In this document: positions 37,307 through 47,062 of the stretch, piece by piece
Layout of the letters: each line of letters begins with the position of its first letter
Position numbering within the stretch: position 1 is the stretch's first letter
Assembly: GCF_947090785.1 (NCBI RefSeq)
Contig: NZ_OX352320.1
Span: 3,771,001-3,835,000 of the forward strand
DNA from: Rheinheimera sp. MM224
Lineage (GTDB): Bacteria > Pseudomonadota > Gammaproteobacteria > Enterobacterales > Alteromonadaceae
Length of the DNA: 64,000 nt
Reading direction: 5' to 3'
The notes under the pieces: generated by a model
What the model was told of the DNA's origin: nothing
Databases searched by the model: none
What the model saw: only the letters and a program-made list of their open reading frames with translations
Made by a program: the position numbers and the translations under genes

Positions 37307-37816
37307 TTATTCAGCCTTCCCCTCAGGCGCCGTAGCCAACTTAAGCGGCAAACCCGCATCCTGCTTTACCTGCTCAATCACCACATAAGTATGAGTTTGC
37401 AACACGCCTGGCAAGTCCACAATCAAACCCAATACACCCCGGTACGCCTCCATACTGGATAAGCGTAGTTTCAGCAGATAATCAAAACCACCGGCCACCA
37501 TATGGCATTCCGCTACTTGAGGGATTTTCACCACCGCATCGCGAAACTGATCAAAGACTGCGCCAGTGGTTCTGTCCAGCGTCACCTGAATAAAAGCCGC
37601 AGTACCAAAACCCAGTTTACTGGCGTTTAAACGGGCGCCATAACCTTCAATAAAACCGTCCTGCTCCAGCTTGCGAACCCTGTCTATGCATGGGCTTGGG
37701 CTTAAGTTGACCTTTTTTGCCAGTTCGACATTAGAAATACGTCCATCTTTTTGCAGCGTGTCTAGAATTGTCATGTCGATACGGTCCGGTAACCGGCCTT
37801 TGGCGCTTTGAGTCAT
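37307..37816 (-). CDS. Lrp/AsnC-family transcriptional regulator (probable proline-catabolism regulator)
   Basis: A 169-residue regulator with an N-terminal winged helix (DMTILDTLQKDGRISNVELA ... LSPSPCIDRVRKLEQDGF) and a C-terminal RAM ligand-binding domain (GGFDYLLKLRLSSMEAYR). It resembles E. coli Lrp closely in the HTH. It is divergent from putA with 133 bases between them, and this PutA lacks its own DNA-binding domain, so it probably activates putA in response to proline, like PutR/BkdR-type proteins (inference). Confidence 0.88.
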   Translation of the reverse strand: MTQSAKGRLPDRIDMTILDTLQKDGRISNVELAKKVNLSPSPCIDRVRKLEQDGFIEGYGARLNASKLGFGTAAFIQVTLDRTTGAVFDQFRDAVVKIPQVAECHMVAGGFDYLLKLRLSSMEAYRGVLGLIVDLPGVLQTHTYVVIEQVKQDAGLPLKLATAPEGKAE

Positions 37817-37949
37817 GGCAGTATTTTTTCTGGTTTTAGGGTTAATAAACCGAATTATATAAGGTTAGCGTTAAAAAGAAACCACCAAATAGGGCTGCGC
37901 TTTCACTAAAATGCAGCATAATTTTTTCAATTCACTGGATTAAAACCCT

Positions 37950-40900
37950 ATGTTATTCCAAGGCCAACTGACCACCAGTCACGCTATTCGTCAAACCATG
38001 CGCGACCATTACCGCGCAGATGAAGATCAGGTACTCAACAACTTATTGCCTATTGCTGATATTGGCCCTGCGGCGCGCAGCCGTGCCTGGGAAAAAGCCC
38101 GTCAGTTGGTGGTGAATATCCGTGAAGCTCAGGTTGGTAAAGGGGGTGTAGACGCCCTGCTGAACGAGTTTTCTTTGTCGACAGACGAAGGTTTAGTGCT
38201 GATGTGTTTAGCCGAAGCCTTATTACGTGTGCCAGACAAACATACGGCCGACCTGCTTATTCGCGACAAGTTATCCAACGGTGATTGGAGCTCGCATTTA
38301 GGCAACAGCGAATCTTTATTTGTGAATATCTCGGCCTGGGGTTTATTGCTGACTGGCAAGCTGGTGAATTACAGCGACGATCAGAAAAAAGCTCAGTTTG
38401 GTTTATTAAAACGTACTTGTGGTCGTATGGGCGAGCCAGTGATCCGTCAGGCTGTGCGTTATGCCATGCAAATTATGGGTACCCAGTTTGTGATGGGCAC
38501 CAGCATTGAAAAAGCGGTAGAACGTGCAGTAGAGCTGGAAAGCAAAGGTTTTACTTATTCGTACGATATGCTGGGTGAAGGCGCCCGCACTATGGACGAC
38601 GCCAACCGCTATTTCGACAGCTACATGATGGCGATTAAAGTCATAGGCACTGCAGCGAAAAAACGTGGCCCATTAAAAAGCCCTGGCATTTCCGTGAAAT
38701 TATCTGCCATTCACCCACGTTACGAATTTACCCATCGCGACCGCGTGATCAACGAATTAGTGCCACGCTTAAAACAACTGGCGATTGCCGCCAAAGCTTA
38801 TGACATCAGCTTTACTGTTGATGCCGAAGAAGCTGACCGTTTAGATTTATCGTTGGATATTATCGAAGCTGTATTCTCCGATCCGGAATTAAACGGCTGG
38901 GAAGGTTTTGGTTTAGCAGTGCAGGCCTACTCCAAACGTGGTTTGTTTGTCATTGAATGGCTGCGTGAGCTGACGGTCAAAGTGGGCCGTAAAATGATGG
39001 TGCGTCTGGTCAAAGGCGCGTATTGGGATACTGAAGTAAAAGTTAGCCAGACTGAAGGTTTAAGCGACTTCCCGGTATTTAGCCGCAAGCCGTCGACCGA
39101 TGTGTCTTATCAGGCTTGTGCCAAAAAGATGCTGGAATACCGCGACAGTATGTACCCTATGTTCGCCACTCACAACGCTTACACAGTAGCCACCATTTTA
39201 GAAATGGCGCCGGATCGCACTGGTTATGAGTTCCAGCGTTTACACGGTATGGGTGATGCACTGTACGATCAAATCGTGGCTGATGACAAAGTCCCTTGCC
39301 GTATTTACGCTCCTGTCGGCGAACACTCTGACTTACTGGCTTATTTAGTCCGTCGTTTATTAGAAAACGGTGCTAACAGCTCTTTTGTTAACAACATTGT
39401 TGATGAAAATATTCCGGTTGAGTCTTTATTAAAAGATCCGGTAGAAACAGTGCGTGCCTGGAGCAAAAAACGTAATAACTCTATTCCGTTACCAGACCAA
39501 CTGTACGGTGCGGCTCGCCTGAACTCTAAAGGTCAGGACTTTACCGATATCGATCAGGTCACAGCTATGCGCGAAGCCATGGATACATGGCTCGCTTCTG
39601 TCAGCCAGATTGAAGTACCAGCAGGTGCTTTTGCTGTGACTAACCCGGCCAACACCAAAGAAGTGATAGGTTTCCATCATCACAGCAACAGTGCTCAAAT
39701 GGAGCAGACGGTAACCAACGCTGAAGCCGCATTCCCAGCCTGGTCTGCGACTGCGGTGACTGAACGCGCTGCGCTTTTAAATAAACTGGCTGATCAACTG
39801 GAATTACACCGCGACGAATTACTGGCTTTATGTATTAAAGAAGCCGGTAAAACCGTAGGCGACAGCATGGCCGAAGTACGCGAAGCTGTTGATTTCTGCC
39901 GTTATTATGCGGCTGAAGCCAGCAAGAACCTGCAAGCATCTCAAGCCCGTGGTGTAGTGCTTTGTATCAGTCCGTGGAACTTCCCACTGGCTATTTTCTT
40001 AGGTCAGGTCAGCGCAGCTTTAGTGGCTGGTAATACAGTAGTAGCTAAGCCTGCCGAGCAAACCAGCTTAATAGCTGTGCGTACTCTGGAGCTGATGAAA
40101 GCTGCTGGTTTCCCGGACAATGTAGTGCAACTGGTGATAGCACCAGGTCGTCAGGTCGGTGAAGTCATAGTGCCGGATAGCCGTATTCAGGCCGTGATGT
40201 TTACAGGTTCTACTGAAACTGGTGCCTGGATTGCCCGTAAACTGGCCGAACGCGGTGGCGAGCCAGTGCCACTAATTGCCGAAACCGGTGGTCAGAATTG
40301 TATGATTGTTGACTCTACCGCTCTGCCTGAGCAAGTAGTAGACGATGTGATCTCTTCTGGTTTCCAAAGCGCAGGTCAACGTTGTTCAGCACTTCGGGTA
40401 TTGTTCCTGCAGGAAGATGTCGCCGATAAGATCATCACTATGATCAAAGGCGCTATGAAAGAGTTGCATGTAGGCGACCCGGCCTGGTTAAGCACGGACT
40501 TAGGTCCTGTGATTGACACCAAAGCGTTAGAGCGTTTAAACCAGCATGTGCAGTATCTGGAAGGCAAAGCGACCTTGCATTATGTTTGTGATGCACCATC
40601 TGCAGGCGATCATTATTTCTTCGCACCACGTTTATATGAAATCAGCAGCCTGAATCTGCTGGAACGTGAAGTGTTTGGCCCAGTAGTGCATATCATCCGC
40701 TTTAAAGCGGAAGAGCTGGATAAAGTCATTCAGCAAATCAACGCCACAGGCTATGGCCTGACTATGGGTATCCATAGCCGTATTGCCCAAACCACAATGA
40801 AAGTTGCCAGCGAAATCAAAGCGGGTAACATCTATGTGAACCGCAATATGATTGGTGCTGTAGTGGGTGTTCAGCCATTTGGTGGCCGTGGTTTATCTGG

Positions 40901-41723
40901 TACTGGCCCTAAAGCCGGTGGCCCGTTTTACTTAAGCCGTCTGGTGAAAGAACATGAGTTACAGGCCCCTGCTTTGGATGCTGCTTTACAACAACAGTTA
41001 GAAGCGGCCAGCGGTTTTGATGCTCAGTTGAACACTCAACTGCAGCAAATGGCTGTGGCTCAGGTGCCGTGGCTGAATCAAAACGTCACCAACCGAGGTT
41101 CTGTGTTACGTCGTTTTATCGCTCAGCTGGCTGGTAACAAGTTGGTATCGGAGCAAGAGCACGACTTAAACGACGTGATCACAGCGGCTCGTGAACAGCT
41201 GCAGTTTATCGAAAAAGAGCTGGCCCAGCCTATTACTCTGCCAGGACCTACAGGTGAATCTAACCAATTGCATCTGGAAGCCAAAGGTGTAGTGGCGCTG
41301 ATTCGTAGCGAACACAGCAGCTTCCAACACTGGATGCTGGCGTTAATCACAGCTCTGGTATCAGGTAATGCAGTGGCCAGTACTGCAGGCGAAGCTCAGC
41401 ATGCAGAAATGGACACCTGCCGTAAGTTGTTACTGCAGGCTGGTTTACCAGCGAACCTGTTCCATTGGGTGAAGTTGCCAGCCTTAAAAGCGCTGTTAGC
41501 GCATCCAACACTGGCAACAGCTGTAATTGAAGGCACCAACCCACTGAAAGCAATATCTGCGCAGTGGATGGCGGCCCGTGATGGCGCTATCAGTGCTTTA
41601 GTCACCAGCCCAGCTGATCATCAGTTATTGCATCGTTTAGTGACAGAAAAAACCGTCACTATCAATACAACAGCTGCCGGTGGTAATGCCTCGTTAATGA
41701 CGATGACAGACAACCTGGGTTAA
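37950..41723 (+). CDS. putA: Bifunctional proline dehydrogenase / P5C dehydrogenase
   Basis: A 1257-residue enzyme that oxidises proline to glutamate in two steps with substrate channelling. The FAD-dependent PRODH barrel spans about residues 130-450 (VRLVKGAYWDTEVK, RIYAPVGEHSDLLAYLVRRL). The NAD-dependent P5C dehydrogenase spans about 530-1000, with catalytic Cys812 in SAGQRCSALRV and Glu in IAETGGQNCMIV. The last 200 or so residues resemble the noncatalytic ALDH-like C-terminal domain of 'type B' PutA. There is no N-terminal ribbon-helix-helix, so unlike E. coli PutA (1320 residues) it is not a self-repressor. Confidence 0.96.
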   Translation: MLFQGQLTTSHAIRQTMRDHYRADEDQVLNNLLPIADIGPAARSRAWEKARQLVVNIREAQVGKGGVDALLNEFSLSTDEGLVLMCLAEALLRVPDKHTADLLIRDKLSNGDWSSHLGNSESLFVNISAWGLLLTGKLVNYSDDQKKAQFGLLKRTCGRMGEPVIRQAVRYAMQIMGTQFVMGTSIEKAVERAVELESKGFTYSYDMLGEGARTMDDANRYFDSYMMAIKVIGTAAKKRGPLKSPGISVKLSAIHPRYEFTHRDRVINELVPRLKQLAIAAKAYDISFTVDAEEADRLDLSLDIIEAVFSDPELNGWEGFGLAVQAYSKRGLFVIEWLRELTVKVGRKMMVRLVKGAYWDTEVKVSQTEGLSDFPVFSRKPSTDVSYQACAKKMLEYRDSMYPMFATHNAYTVATILEMAPDRTGYEFQRLHGMGDALYDQIVADDKVPCRIYAPVGEHSDLLAYLVRRLLENGANSSFVNNIVDENIPVESLLKDPVETVRAWSKKRNNSIPLPDQLYGAARLNSKGQDFTDIDQVTAMREAMDTWLASVSQIEVPAGAFAVTNPANTKEVIGFHHHSNSAQMEQTVTNAEAAFPAWSATAVTERAALLNKLADQLELHRDELLALCIKEAGKTVGDSMAEVREAVDFCRYYAAEASKNLQASQARGVVLCISPWNFPLAIFLGQVSAALVAGNTVVAKPAEQTSLIAVRTLELMKAAGFPDNVVQLVIAPGRQVGEVIVPDSRIQAVMFTGSTETGAWIARKLAERGGEPVPLIAETGGQNCMIVDSTALPEQVVDDVISSGFQSAGQRCSALRVLFLQEDVADKIITMIKGAMKELHVGDPAWLSTDLGPVIDTKALERLNQHVQYLEGKATLHYVCDAPSAGDHYFFAPRLYEISSLNLLEREVFGPVVHIIRFKAEELDKVIQQINATGYGLTMGIHSRIAQTTMKVASEIKAGNIYVNRNMIGAVVGVQPFGGRGLSGTGPKAGGPFYLSRLVKEHELQAPALDAALQQQLEAASGFDAQLNTQLQQMAVAQVPWLNQNVTNRGSVLRRFIAQLAGNKLVSEQEHDLNDVITAAREQLQFIEKELAQPITLPGPTGESNQLHLEAKGVVALIRSEHSSFQHWMLALITALVSGNAVASTAGEAQHAEMDTCRKLLLQAGLPANLFHWVKLPALKALLAHPTLATAVIEGTNPLKAISAQWMAARDGAISALVTSPADHQLLHRLVTEKTVTINTTAAGGNASLMTMTDNLG

Positions 41724-41748
41724 AACTTCAGCAAAAGCTAATTAAACC

Positions 41749-41799
41749 GTCGCAACAACGTTCCAGACAGTTGCGACATACCGTCCCTCCATGGACATA
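41749..41799 (+). repeat. Interspersed element before the putA terminator
   Basis: GTCGCAAC (41749-41756) with GTTGCGAC (41770-41777) forms one stem-loop. TACCGTCC followed by TCCATGGACATA forms a second (GTCC/GGAC). Bases 41771-41799 match 53487-53515, after rpoD, with two differences. Both copies sit just before the gene's terminator. Confidence 0.7.
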
Positions 41800-41800
41800 T

Positions 41801-41827
41801 AGCCCGCCTTGTTGCGGGCTTTCTTTT
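41801..41827 (+). terminator. Intrinsic terminator of putA
   Basis: AGCCCGC (41801-41807) with GCGGGCT (41814-41820), then TTCTTTTT. Confidence 0.88.
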
Positions 41828-41910
41828 TGCCTAAGAACAATGTATCATTTTTTTCATATTTACAATTATTAGTGAATTTCCGAAATTCGGCAATCACAGA
41901 GAGTCAGCCT

Positions 41911-43125
41911 ATGACAGCACCAGCTCAGCTTAAAGTTTTGTCTATTGCCGAATTACAGCCAGGCATGTACGTAGTGTCTGTGCATAAGCAAAAAGGCAAT
42001 GTCGAAATTAAAACCCAGGGCTGGGCCAGAACTGCTGCTGTAATAGAGCAACTGAAGAAAAAAGGCGTGCTGGAACTGGTGGTAGATTTAAGTAAAACTT
42101 TGGAGCAACCCAAAGTAGAAGCCGCTGCCTCATCAGAGCCTGTGCCCGCAGCGTCAACAGGAAGAACACGCGAAAAAGTTAGTTTTGAGCAAGAGCTTGG
42201 GCAAGCCAATGTGCTGTACCAACAAGCCAAAGGACTGCAGAAAAAAGCCTTTGCCGATATTCAGGCAGGTCGCGAGTTGAACCTGCAACAGTTTCAGGAC
42301 TGCGCCACGGGGTTTATCGACTCGGTATTTCGTAATCAGGATGCCTTACTCTGCATCAGCCGCATCCGCGAAAAAGATGCCTACCTGCTGGAACACTCGG
42401 TCAACGTATCTATTCTGATGACCATTTTTGCCAAACAAATGAAGTTTGACGAAGAGCTGATCCAACAACTGGCGACAGGCGCCTTATTGCACGACATAGG
42501 CAAAATTCTGGTGCCGGACAGCATACTGAATAAACCCGGCAAACTGACGGCAGAAGAATTTGGTGAGATGCGCCGTCATGTGGTGTATAGCAAAGAAATT
42601 CTCGACAAAATACCAGGCTTAAGCCCCATCAGTATTGATGTGGCGGCTGTGCATCATGAGCGACTGGATGGCAAAGGTTACCCTCATGGTTTGGCCGAGC
42701 AGCAAATCTCTGTATATGGCCGGATGATTTCTATAGTCGACACCTACGATGCTATTACCGCACAACGCTGCTACAAAGAAGGTCAGACTGGTATTTCGGC
42801 GCTGAAAATATTAAAACGCGAATCGCCACAAAGTTTTGATCCTGTGCTGTTGGCGCAGTTTATTAAAGCTATCGCCATTCACCCTGTCGGCACTTTAGTC
42901 AAACTGAACAATGAAAAGTTGGGCATAGTGATTAAATCGAATGAGCAGGATCCGCTGCGTCCTGTGCTCAAGGTATTTTACAACTGCAAGTTCAGACGTT
43001 ATATCGAAATTTCTATTGTTGATCTGGCGAGCAATAAAGTGGATCTGGAAATTGAAGGTGCTGTGATGCCTGAAGATTTTGGTATTGATATGATTCGTTT
43101 TTTCCGCCAGTCAGTGCTGGAGTAA
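41911..43125 (+). CDS. HD-GYP-domain cyclic-di-GMP phosphodiesterase
   Basis: A 404-residue soluble protein. The N-terminal part (residues 1-130, KVLSIAELQPGMYVVSVHKQ) is a DUF3391 domain. It is followed by an HD-GYP domain with the intact motifs LLHDIGK, HHERLDGKGYPHGL and ISIVDTYDAITAQR, so it should hydrolyse c-di-GMP. The ATG at 41911 is chosen for the DUF3391 start and the AGAGAG upstream; frame further up would overlap the putA terminator. It is convergent with the GspB-like gene, 8 bases apart. Confidence 0.9.
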   Translation: MTAPAQLKVLSIAELQPGMYVVSVHKQKGNVEIKTQGWARTAAVIEQLKKKGVLELVVDLSKTLEQPKVEAAASSEPVPAASTGRTREKVSFEQELGQANVLYQQAKGLQKKAFADIQAGRELNLQQFQDCATGFIDSVFRNQDALLCISRIREKDAYLLEHSVNVSILMTIFAKQMKFDEELIQQLATGALLHDIGKILVPDSILNKPGKLTAEEFGEMRRHVVYSKEILDKIPGLSPISIDVAAVHHERLDGKGYPHGLAEQQISVYGRMISIVDTYDAITAQRCYKEGQTGISALKILKRESPQSFDPVLLAQFIKAIAIHPVGTLVKLNNEKLGIVIKSNEQDPLRPVLKVFYNCKFRRYIEISIVDLASNKVDLEIEGAVMPEDFGIDMIRFFRQSVLE

Positions 43126-43133
43126 CAACGTCT

Positions 43134-43961
43134 TTAGCGACGTTGATAACTCCAGTCTGTTAATGCTTCGACACTAAACTGAACCTGATTAAATTGCAGC
43201 ACCACATACTGCGGCAATATCTCTTTGACCTGAATATCTGCTGTCACCCACTGGCCTTGTTGTAAGTCTTTGCCGTTTACTTTGATCCAACGTTGTTTGG
43301 CATCAGTGGCGTAGACATGAGCTTCAAAGCGCAATGAAGGTAATTGGCGCTGTAATAAGTCATCCAGTTGATTAATATCCTGCGCCGGCACATCGTGGTA
43401 ATTAATTTCTTGTTTGCGTTGCTGTGGGCTATCGGCGGCAGCCAAAGCCGACTCAAATTTACCGCGCAGTTCAGCTGATACATCGGATTGTTCCAGCTCT
43501 GCTGCAGGTAATAATTCGTCAACCGGGGTTAATTCTTCGTCTGTATCCGCTTCCTGCATTTGCTCAAAATCAACAAAGTCTTCATCCCTCTCGTCACCAC
43601 TGGCGCGCCCTAATACTTTCTCACCGCGTTTGGCCGATACAACGAGTTGCGGATCTTCTTCCGGCACTTCTTCCAGTTGCACAGGCTCCGTTGGTTTTAA
43701 TAAATCGGCTGCCAGTTGCAGTTCCATCGCGATATCAGCCGCATTGGCAATAGCAGGTGCAGCCTGAACCGGGGCAACCACCACTTCAGAGACAGGCTCT
43801 TTATTATCGAATTGATACTGGCCAATAAAAAAGCCCAGCAATAAACCTAAAACCACTAATAAAGTTAAAGCAGCAATACGCCAGCCATGGCCTGATGCAG
43901 GTTTAGCTGCGGCCACTGGTACTTGCTGTTGTTGCTTTAACGCATCCATTAATAACGACAT
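43134..43961 (-). CDS. GspB-like protein of the type II secretion GspA/GspB pair
   Basis: A 275-residue bitopic inner-membrane protein. The short cytoplasmic N terminus MSLLMDALKQQQQ is typical of GspB/ExeB. One membrane span follows (residues 29-48), then a long acidic periplasmic linker and a C-terminal T2SSB domain (DVPAQDINQLDDL ... KQRWIKVNGKDLQQGQWV). GspB works with the ATPase GspA to place the secretin in the outer membrane through peptidoglycan. It begins 9 bases after the AAA gene stop, so the two form an operon. Confidence 0.87.
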   Translation of the reverse strand: MSLLMDALKQQQQVPVAAAKPASGHGWRIAALTLLVVLGLLLGFFIGQYQFDNKEPVSEVVVAPVQAAPAIANAADIAMELQLAADLLKPTEPVQLEEVPEEDPQLVVSAKRGEKVLGRASGDERDEDFVDFEQMQEADTDEELTPVDELLPAAELEQSDVSAELRGKFESALAAADSPQQRKQEINYHDVPAQDINQLDDLLQRQLPSLRFEAHVYATDAKQRWIKVNGKDLQQGQWVTADIQVKEILPQYVVLQFNQVQFSVEALTDWSYQRR

Positions 43962-43970
43962 GACGGGTTC

Positions 43971-44879
43971 CTACCAAATAAATGCAGACAGCCCTGCACC
44001 GACACCTAACGCCACTAGCGTTAATACCGGCCATAACCAGACAGGCAAGGCCGCTTTTTCCGGTTGAGGTTTAATAGCCAGCACTTCTGAAGCCGCCTGA
44101 TTAATCAGGCCAGCGTCAATTAACGCCTTTTGCTGACTATAACCCCCTAACAAAGCGCGGTCGCAGATTAAATTGAGTAGGCGAGGAATACCACCTGATA
44201 ATTGAAATAATTTTTTTACCGCAGAAGCCGTAAACACAGGCCGACTACAACCAGCGACCTGTAAACGATAACTGATGTACTGCTGCACTTCCTGCTCGGT
44301 CAAAGGCATTAAGTGATACCGGGCCGTGATCCGCTGCGCCAACTGACGTAAATCCTGACGCTGCAACAACTGCTGCAATTCAGGCTGACCTATTAAAATC
44401 ACCTGCAGCAGTTTTTTAGTATTGGTTTCTAAATTGGTTAACAAGCGCAGTTGTTCCAGCACGGCGGGCTGTAAATGCTGGGCTTCATCGATAATTAAAA
44501 TAGTATTTTTACCGACCTGATGGTTTTTCATCAGGCGGTTAGTAATTTTGTCAGTCAGCATTTTTAGGCTGGCGTCAGATTTTTTGTAGCGGATTTTTAG
44601 CTGATCACAAATAGCGGCCAGCAATTCCAGTTCGTTTAAAGTGGGATTTAAGATAAAAGCCACTTCGGTTTGGTCGGTCAGTTCCTGCAATAAACAACGC
44701 GATACTGTGGTTTTGCCAGTACCGACTTCCCCCGTTAACAGCACAAAACCACCAGCTTCACCTAAACCATAACGCAAATGCGCCAGAGCTTCGGCGTGAC
44801 GAGGACTTAAAAATAGAAAGTCAGGGTTAGGCGCTATGGAAAAAGGCTGACTGGTTAAACCGAAAAATCCGGTATACAT
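43971..44879 (-). CDS. ExeA/GspA-like AAA ATPase, short form
   Basis: A 302-residue AAA+ protein starting MYTGFFGLTSQPFSIAPNPD, the ExeA signature. Walker A is TGEVGTGKTT, Walker B is TILIIDEAQHL, and arginine-finger and sensor residues follow. The C terminus has one membrane span (VWLWPVLTLVALGVGAGLSA). Aeromonas ExeA (about 547 residues) also has a periplasmic peptidoglycan-binding domain, which is missing here. That function may be carried by the GspB partner or another protein. The start at 44879 is chosen for family alignment; the frame extends 38 codons up without homology. Confidence 0.87.
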   Translation of the reverse strand: MYTGFFGLTSQPFSIAPNPDFLFLSPRHAEALAHLRYGLGEAGGFVLLTGEVGTGKTTVSRCLLQELTDQTEVAFILNPTLNELELLAAICDQLKIRYKKSDASLKMLTDKITNRLMKNHQVGKNTILIIDEAQHLQPAVLEQLRLLTNLETNTKKLLQVILIGQPELQQLLQRQDLRQLAQRITARYHLMPLTEQEVQQYISYRLQVAGCSRPVFTASAVKKLFQLSGGIPRLLNLICDRALLGGYSQQKALIDAGLINQAASEVLAIKPQPEKAALPVWLWPVLTLVALGVGAGLSAFIW

Positions 44880-44957
44880 AAGGTTCCCGCTGCTGAGTTT
44901 TGGCGACAAAAAAAAGCGAAGCGCTATAATGGCAAAAAAACAGGGAAGGTGAAAGCA

Positions 44958-44996
44958 TTGAAAACTTATGTTGTAGCTGGAGCAGGAATACATTGA
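44958..44996 (+). CDS. Twelve-codon leader ORF resembling the cca start
   Basis: TTG at 44958, preceded by GGAAGG (44943-44948), opens a 12-residue frame [12 protein letters not shown]. Its TGA (44994-44996) overlaps the TTG start of cca. The peptide and its codons mirror the first codons of cca ([10 protein letters not shown]), 35 bases upstream and in another frame. It looks like a tandem duplication of the cca start region that now acts as, or mimics, a translationally coupled leader. Confidence 0.4.
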   Translation: MKTYVVAGAGIH

Positions 44997-46237
44997 AAAT
45001 TTATCTTGTGGGCGGAGCTGTTCGCGACGAGCTGTTGGGCTACCCGGCTTTGGACCAGGACTGGCTGGTGGTAGGTGCTACACCTGAACAATTACTGGGG
45101 TTGGGTTATCAGGCTGTAGGCAAAGATTTCCCGGTGTTTTTGCATCCCAAAACCAAACAGGAATACGCTTTGGCCCGCACCGAACGCAAACAAGGCCAGG
45201 GCTATACAGGTTTTGCCTGTTATTTTGCGCAAGACGTCACCTTAGAGCAGGATTTACAGCGCCGTGATCTAACCATCAATGCGATAGCCAAAGATGATAC
45301 AGATCAGTTGCACGACCCTTATGGTGGTGTGGCGGATATCAAGGCAAAAATTCTGCGTCATGTTTCCCCTGCTTTTAGTGAAGACCCACTGCGGGTATTA
45401 AGAGTTGCACGTTTTTATGCCCGTTATTTCCATAAAGGTTTTACTGTTGCAGCTGAAACTTTGCAGTTAATGACAGAACTGAGCAACAGTGGTGAGCTGC
45501 AGCATTTAACTGCAGAGCGGGTCTGGCAGGAAACAGCTCGCGCTTTAACAGAACAAGACCCACAAGCTTATTTTGAGTTGCTGCACAGCTGCGGCGCGTT
45601 AAAGGTATTGATGCCTGAACTGGATCAGCTGTGGGGAGTACCCAACCCGCCGCAGTGGCATCCGGAAATAGACACCGGTATCCACTGCATGTTAGTGCTA
45701 AAACAAGCAGCTTTATTGTCTGACCGGTTGGATGTACGTTTTGCAGCGCTTTGTCATGATGTAGGGAAAGGCATTACCGATCCGGCTTTATGGCCAAAAC
45801 ATCATGGCCATGAACATAGTGGTTTGCCTTTAGTGCAGGAGTTATGCGGTCGTATTCGTGTGCCCAACGACTGTCGCGATTTGGCGTTGTTGGCCTGTGA
45901 ATATCATCAGTTGCTGCACAAAGCCTTTGAGCTTCGCCCCGCCACAGTACAAAAGTTATTTGATGGCATAGATTTATGGCGTAAACCCGAACGTCTGGAT
46001 TTATTGCTGCTCTGTGCCATAGCCGATTTACGCGGCCGTACCGGCTTTGAACAAGCAGATTATCCGCAAGCTGATTATTTACGTCAGCTCGCAGTAGCAG
46101 CCCGCGCTATTGATATGAAGACTATAGTGGCTTTAGGTTTAAAAGGTGAAGCGATTAAACTGGAGGTCGCTAAAGCACGGCTTGAGGCTATTAGCGCCGC
46201 TAAACAGCAGTGGCAGGAGCAGCATCCGGCCAGTTAA
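44993..46237 (+). CDS. cca: CCA-adding tRNA nucleotidyltransferase
   Basis: A 414-residue class II nucleotidyltransferase that builds or repairs the 3' CCA of tRNAs. The head domain carries [10 protein letters not shown], the LVVGAT and DFPVFLHP strands, and [10 protein letters not shown]. The HD phosphohydrolase domain ([24 protein letters not shown]) matches the bifunctional E. coli type (412 residues). It starts at TTG 44993, with AGGA 5 bases before. Its 3' end overlaps folK on the other strand by 38 bases. Confidence 0.95.
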   Translation: MKIYLVGGAVRDELLGYPALDQDWLVVGATPEQLLGLGYQAVGKDFPVFLHPKTKQEYALARTERKQGQGYTGFACYFAQDVTLEQDLQRRDLTINAIAKDDTDQLHDPYGGVADIKAKILRHVSPAFSEDPLRVLRVARFYARYFHKGFTVAAETLQLMTELSNSGELQHLTAERVWQETARALTEQDPQAYFELLHSCGALKVLMPELDQLWGVPNPPQWHPEIDTGIHCMLVLKQAALLSDRLDVRFAALCHDVGKGITDPALWPKHHGHEHSGLPLVQELCGRIRVPNDCRDLALLACEYHQLLHKAFELRPATVQKLFDGIDLWRKPERLDLLLLCAIADLRGRTGFEQADYPQADYLRQLAVAARAIDMKTIVALGLKGEAIKLEVAKARLEAISAAKQQWQEQHPAS

Positions 46238-46709
46238 AAGCTACTTGCCACAGCTTTTGTGGCACTTGGTAGTTTTGCCACATCTGCTGATAGTTTTGGC
46301 CTGTCAGCGGATGGATTTGCTCTGGTGCCAGTTCGGACAAAGGCAATAACACAAAGGCGTTTTTAGTAATTTCATCCCGCGGTAATTCAACAGGTTCTTT
46401 GCACACGAGTTGATCGTAAGTCAGCAAATCCAGATCCAGCCGTTTGCCACAAAACTTAGGCGATTTCACAGGTCGGCCATACTTTTGTTCTATCGCCTTA
46501 AAGGCTGCCACACAGTCAGCTACAGATAAATGGGTGTTGGCTTGCGCCACCAGATTATAAAACGCATCACCATCAAAACCCACAGCTTCACTTTCATACA
46601 CAGCAGAGCAGCGAATTTCACCGAATAATGCAGACAGCTCAAGATAAGCGGCGCTGATATGCAAATCACGCTCTATATTGCTGCCAATACTGATATAAAT
46701 CAGCGCCAT
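46200..46709 (-). CDS. folK: 6-hydroxymethyl-7,8-dihydropterin pyrophosphokinase
   Basis: A 169-residue enzyme of folate synthesis that transfers pyrophosphate from ATP to hydroxymethyl-dihydropterin. Motifs are [11 protein letters not shown] at the N terminus, [25 protein letters not shown] (metal-binding Asp pair) and [17 protein letters not shown]. The ATG at 46709 overlaps the folB stop as TAATG, which decides the start over an upstream TTG. folB and folK catalyse consecutive steps of the pathway. Confidence 0.94.
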   Translation of the reverse strand: MALIYISIGSNIERDLHISAAYLELSALFGEIRCSAVYESEAVGFDGDAFYNLVAQANTHLSVADCVAAFKAIEQKYGRPVKSPKFCGKRLDLDLLTYDQLVCKEPVELPRDEITKNAFVLLPLSELAPEQIHPLTGQNYQQMWQNYQVPQKLWQVAFNWPDAAPATAV

Positions 46710-47062
46710 TACCAATTCCCACGGGATATAGACACGCCCACACTAGCAGCTGCTGGCACAGCGGCAGGCTTGGCAATAGTCACTTTTACCGCTTTAGTCG
46801 GGAATTTTTTCAGCACCATAGCTGCTACTTTTTCAGCAACAGTTTCAATTAATTCATGAGGTTGCTGGCAAAGTTCTGCAATGGCAGTACAAACAGCGCT
46901 GTAATCCAACGTATATTGCAAATCGTCAGTCGCGGCAGCCTGGCGAATATCGGTAGCGAGCTCCAAATCAAACTCCAGCGTTTGCTGTATGGCTTTTTCC
47001 CACTCATACACACCTATTACGGTCTGAACCTTGAACTGCTTGATAAAAACTATATCCGTCAT
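46709..47062 (-). CDS. folB: Dihydroneopterin aldolase
   Basis: A 117-residue enzyme that releases glycolaldehyde from dihydroneopterin, one step before FolK. Family motifs are IGVYEWEKAIQQTLEFDLEL near the N terminus, TLDYSAVCTAI, LIETVAEKVAAMVLKKF and the C-terminal VSISRGNW. It is divergent from plsY across 137 bases, which is also the E. coli-type arrangement next to tsaD. Confidence 0.95.
   Translation of the reverse strand: MTDIVFIKQFKVQTVIGVYEWEKAIQQTLEFDLELATDIRQAAATDDLQYTLDYSAVCTAIAELCQQPHELIETVAEKVAAMVLKKFPTKAVKVTIAKPAAVPAAASVGVSISRGNW

Noticed and set aside
37013..37462. 149-codon forward frame in the palindrome-rich gap
   Set aside because: It runs through inverted repeats and into the Lrp-type gene on the other strand; the product is basic and low in coding character.
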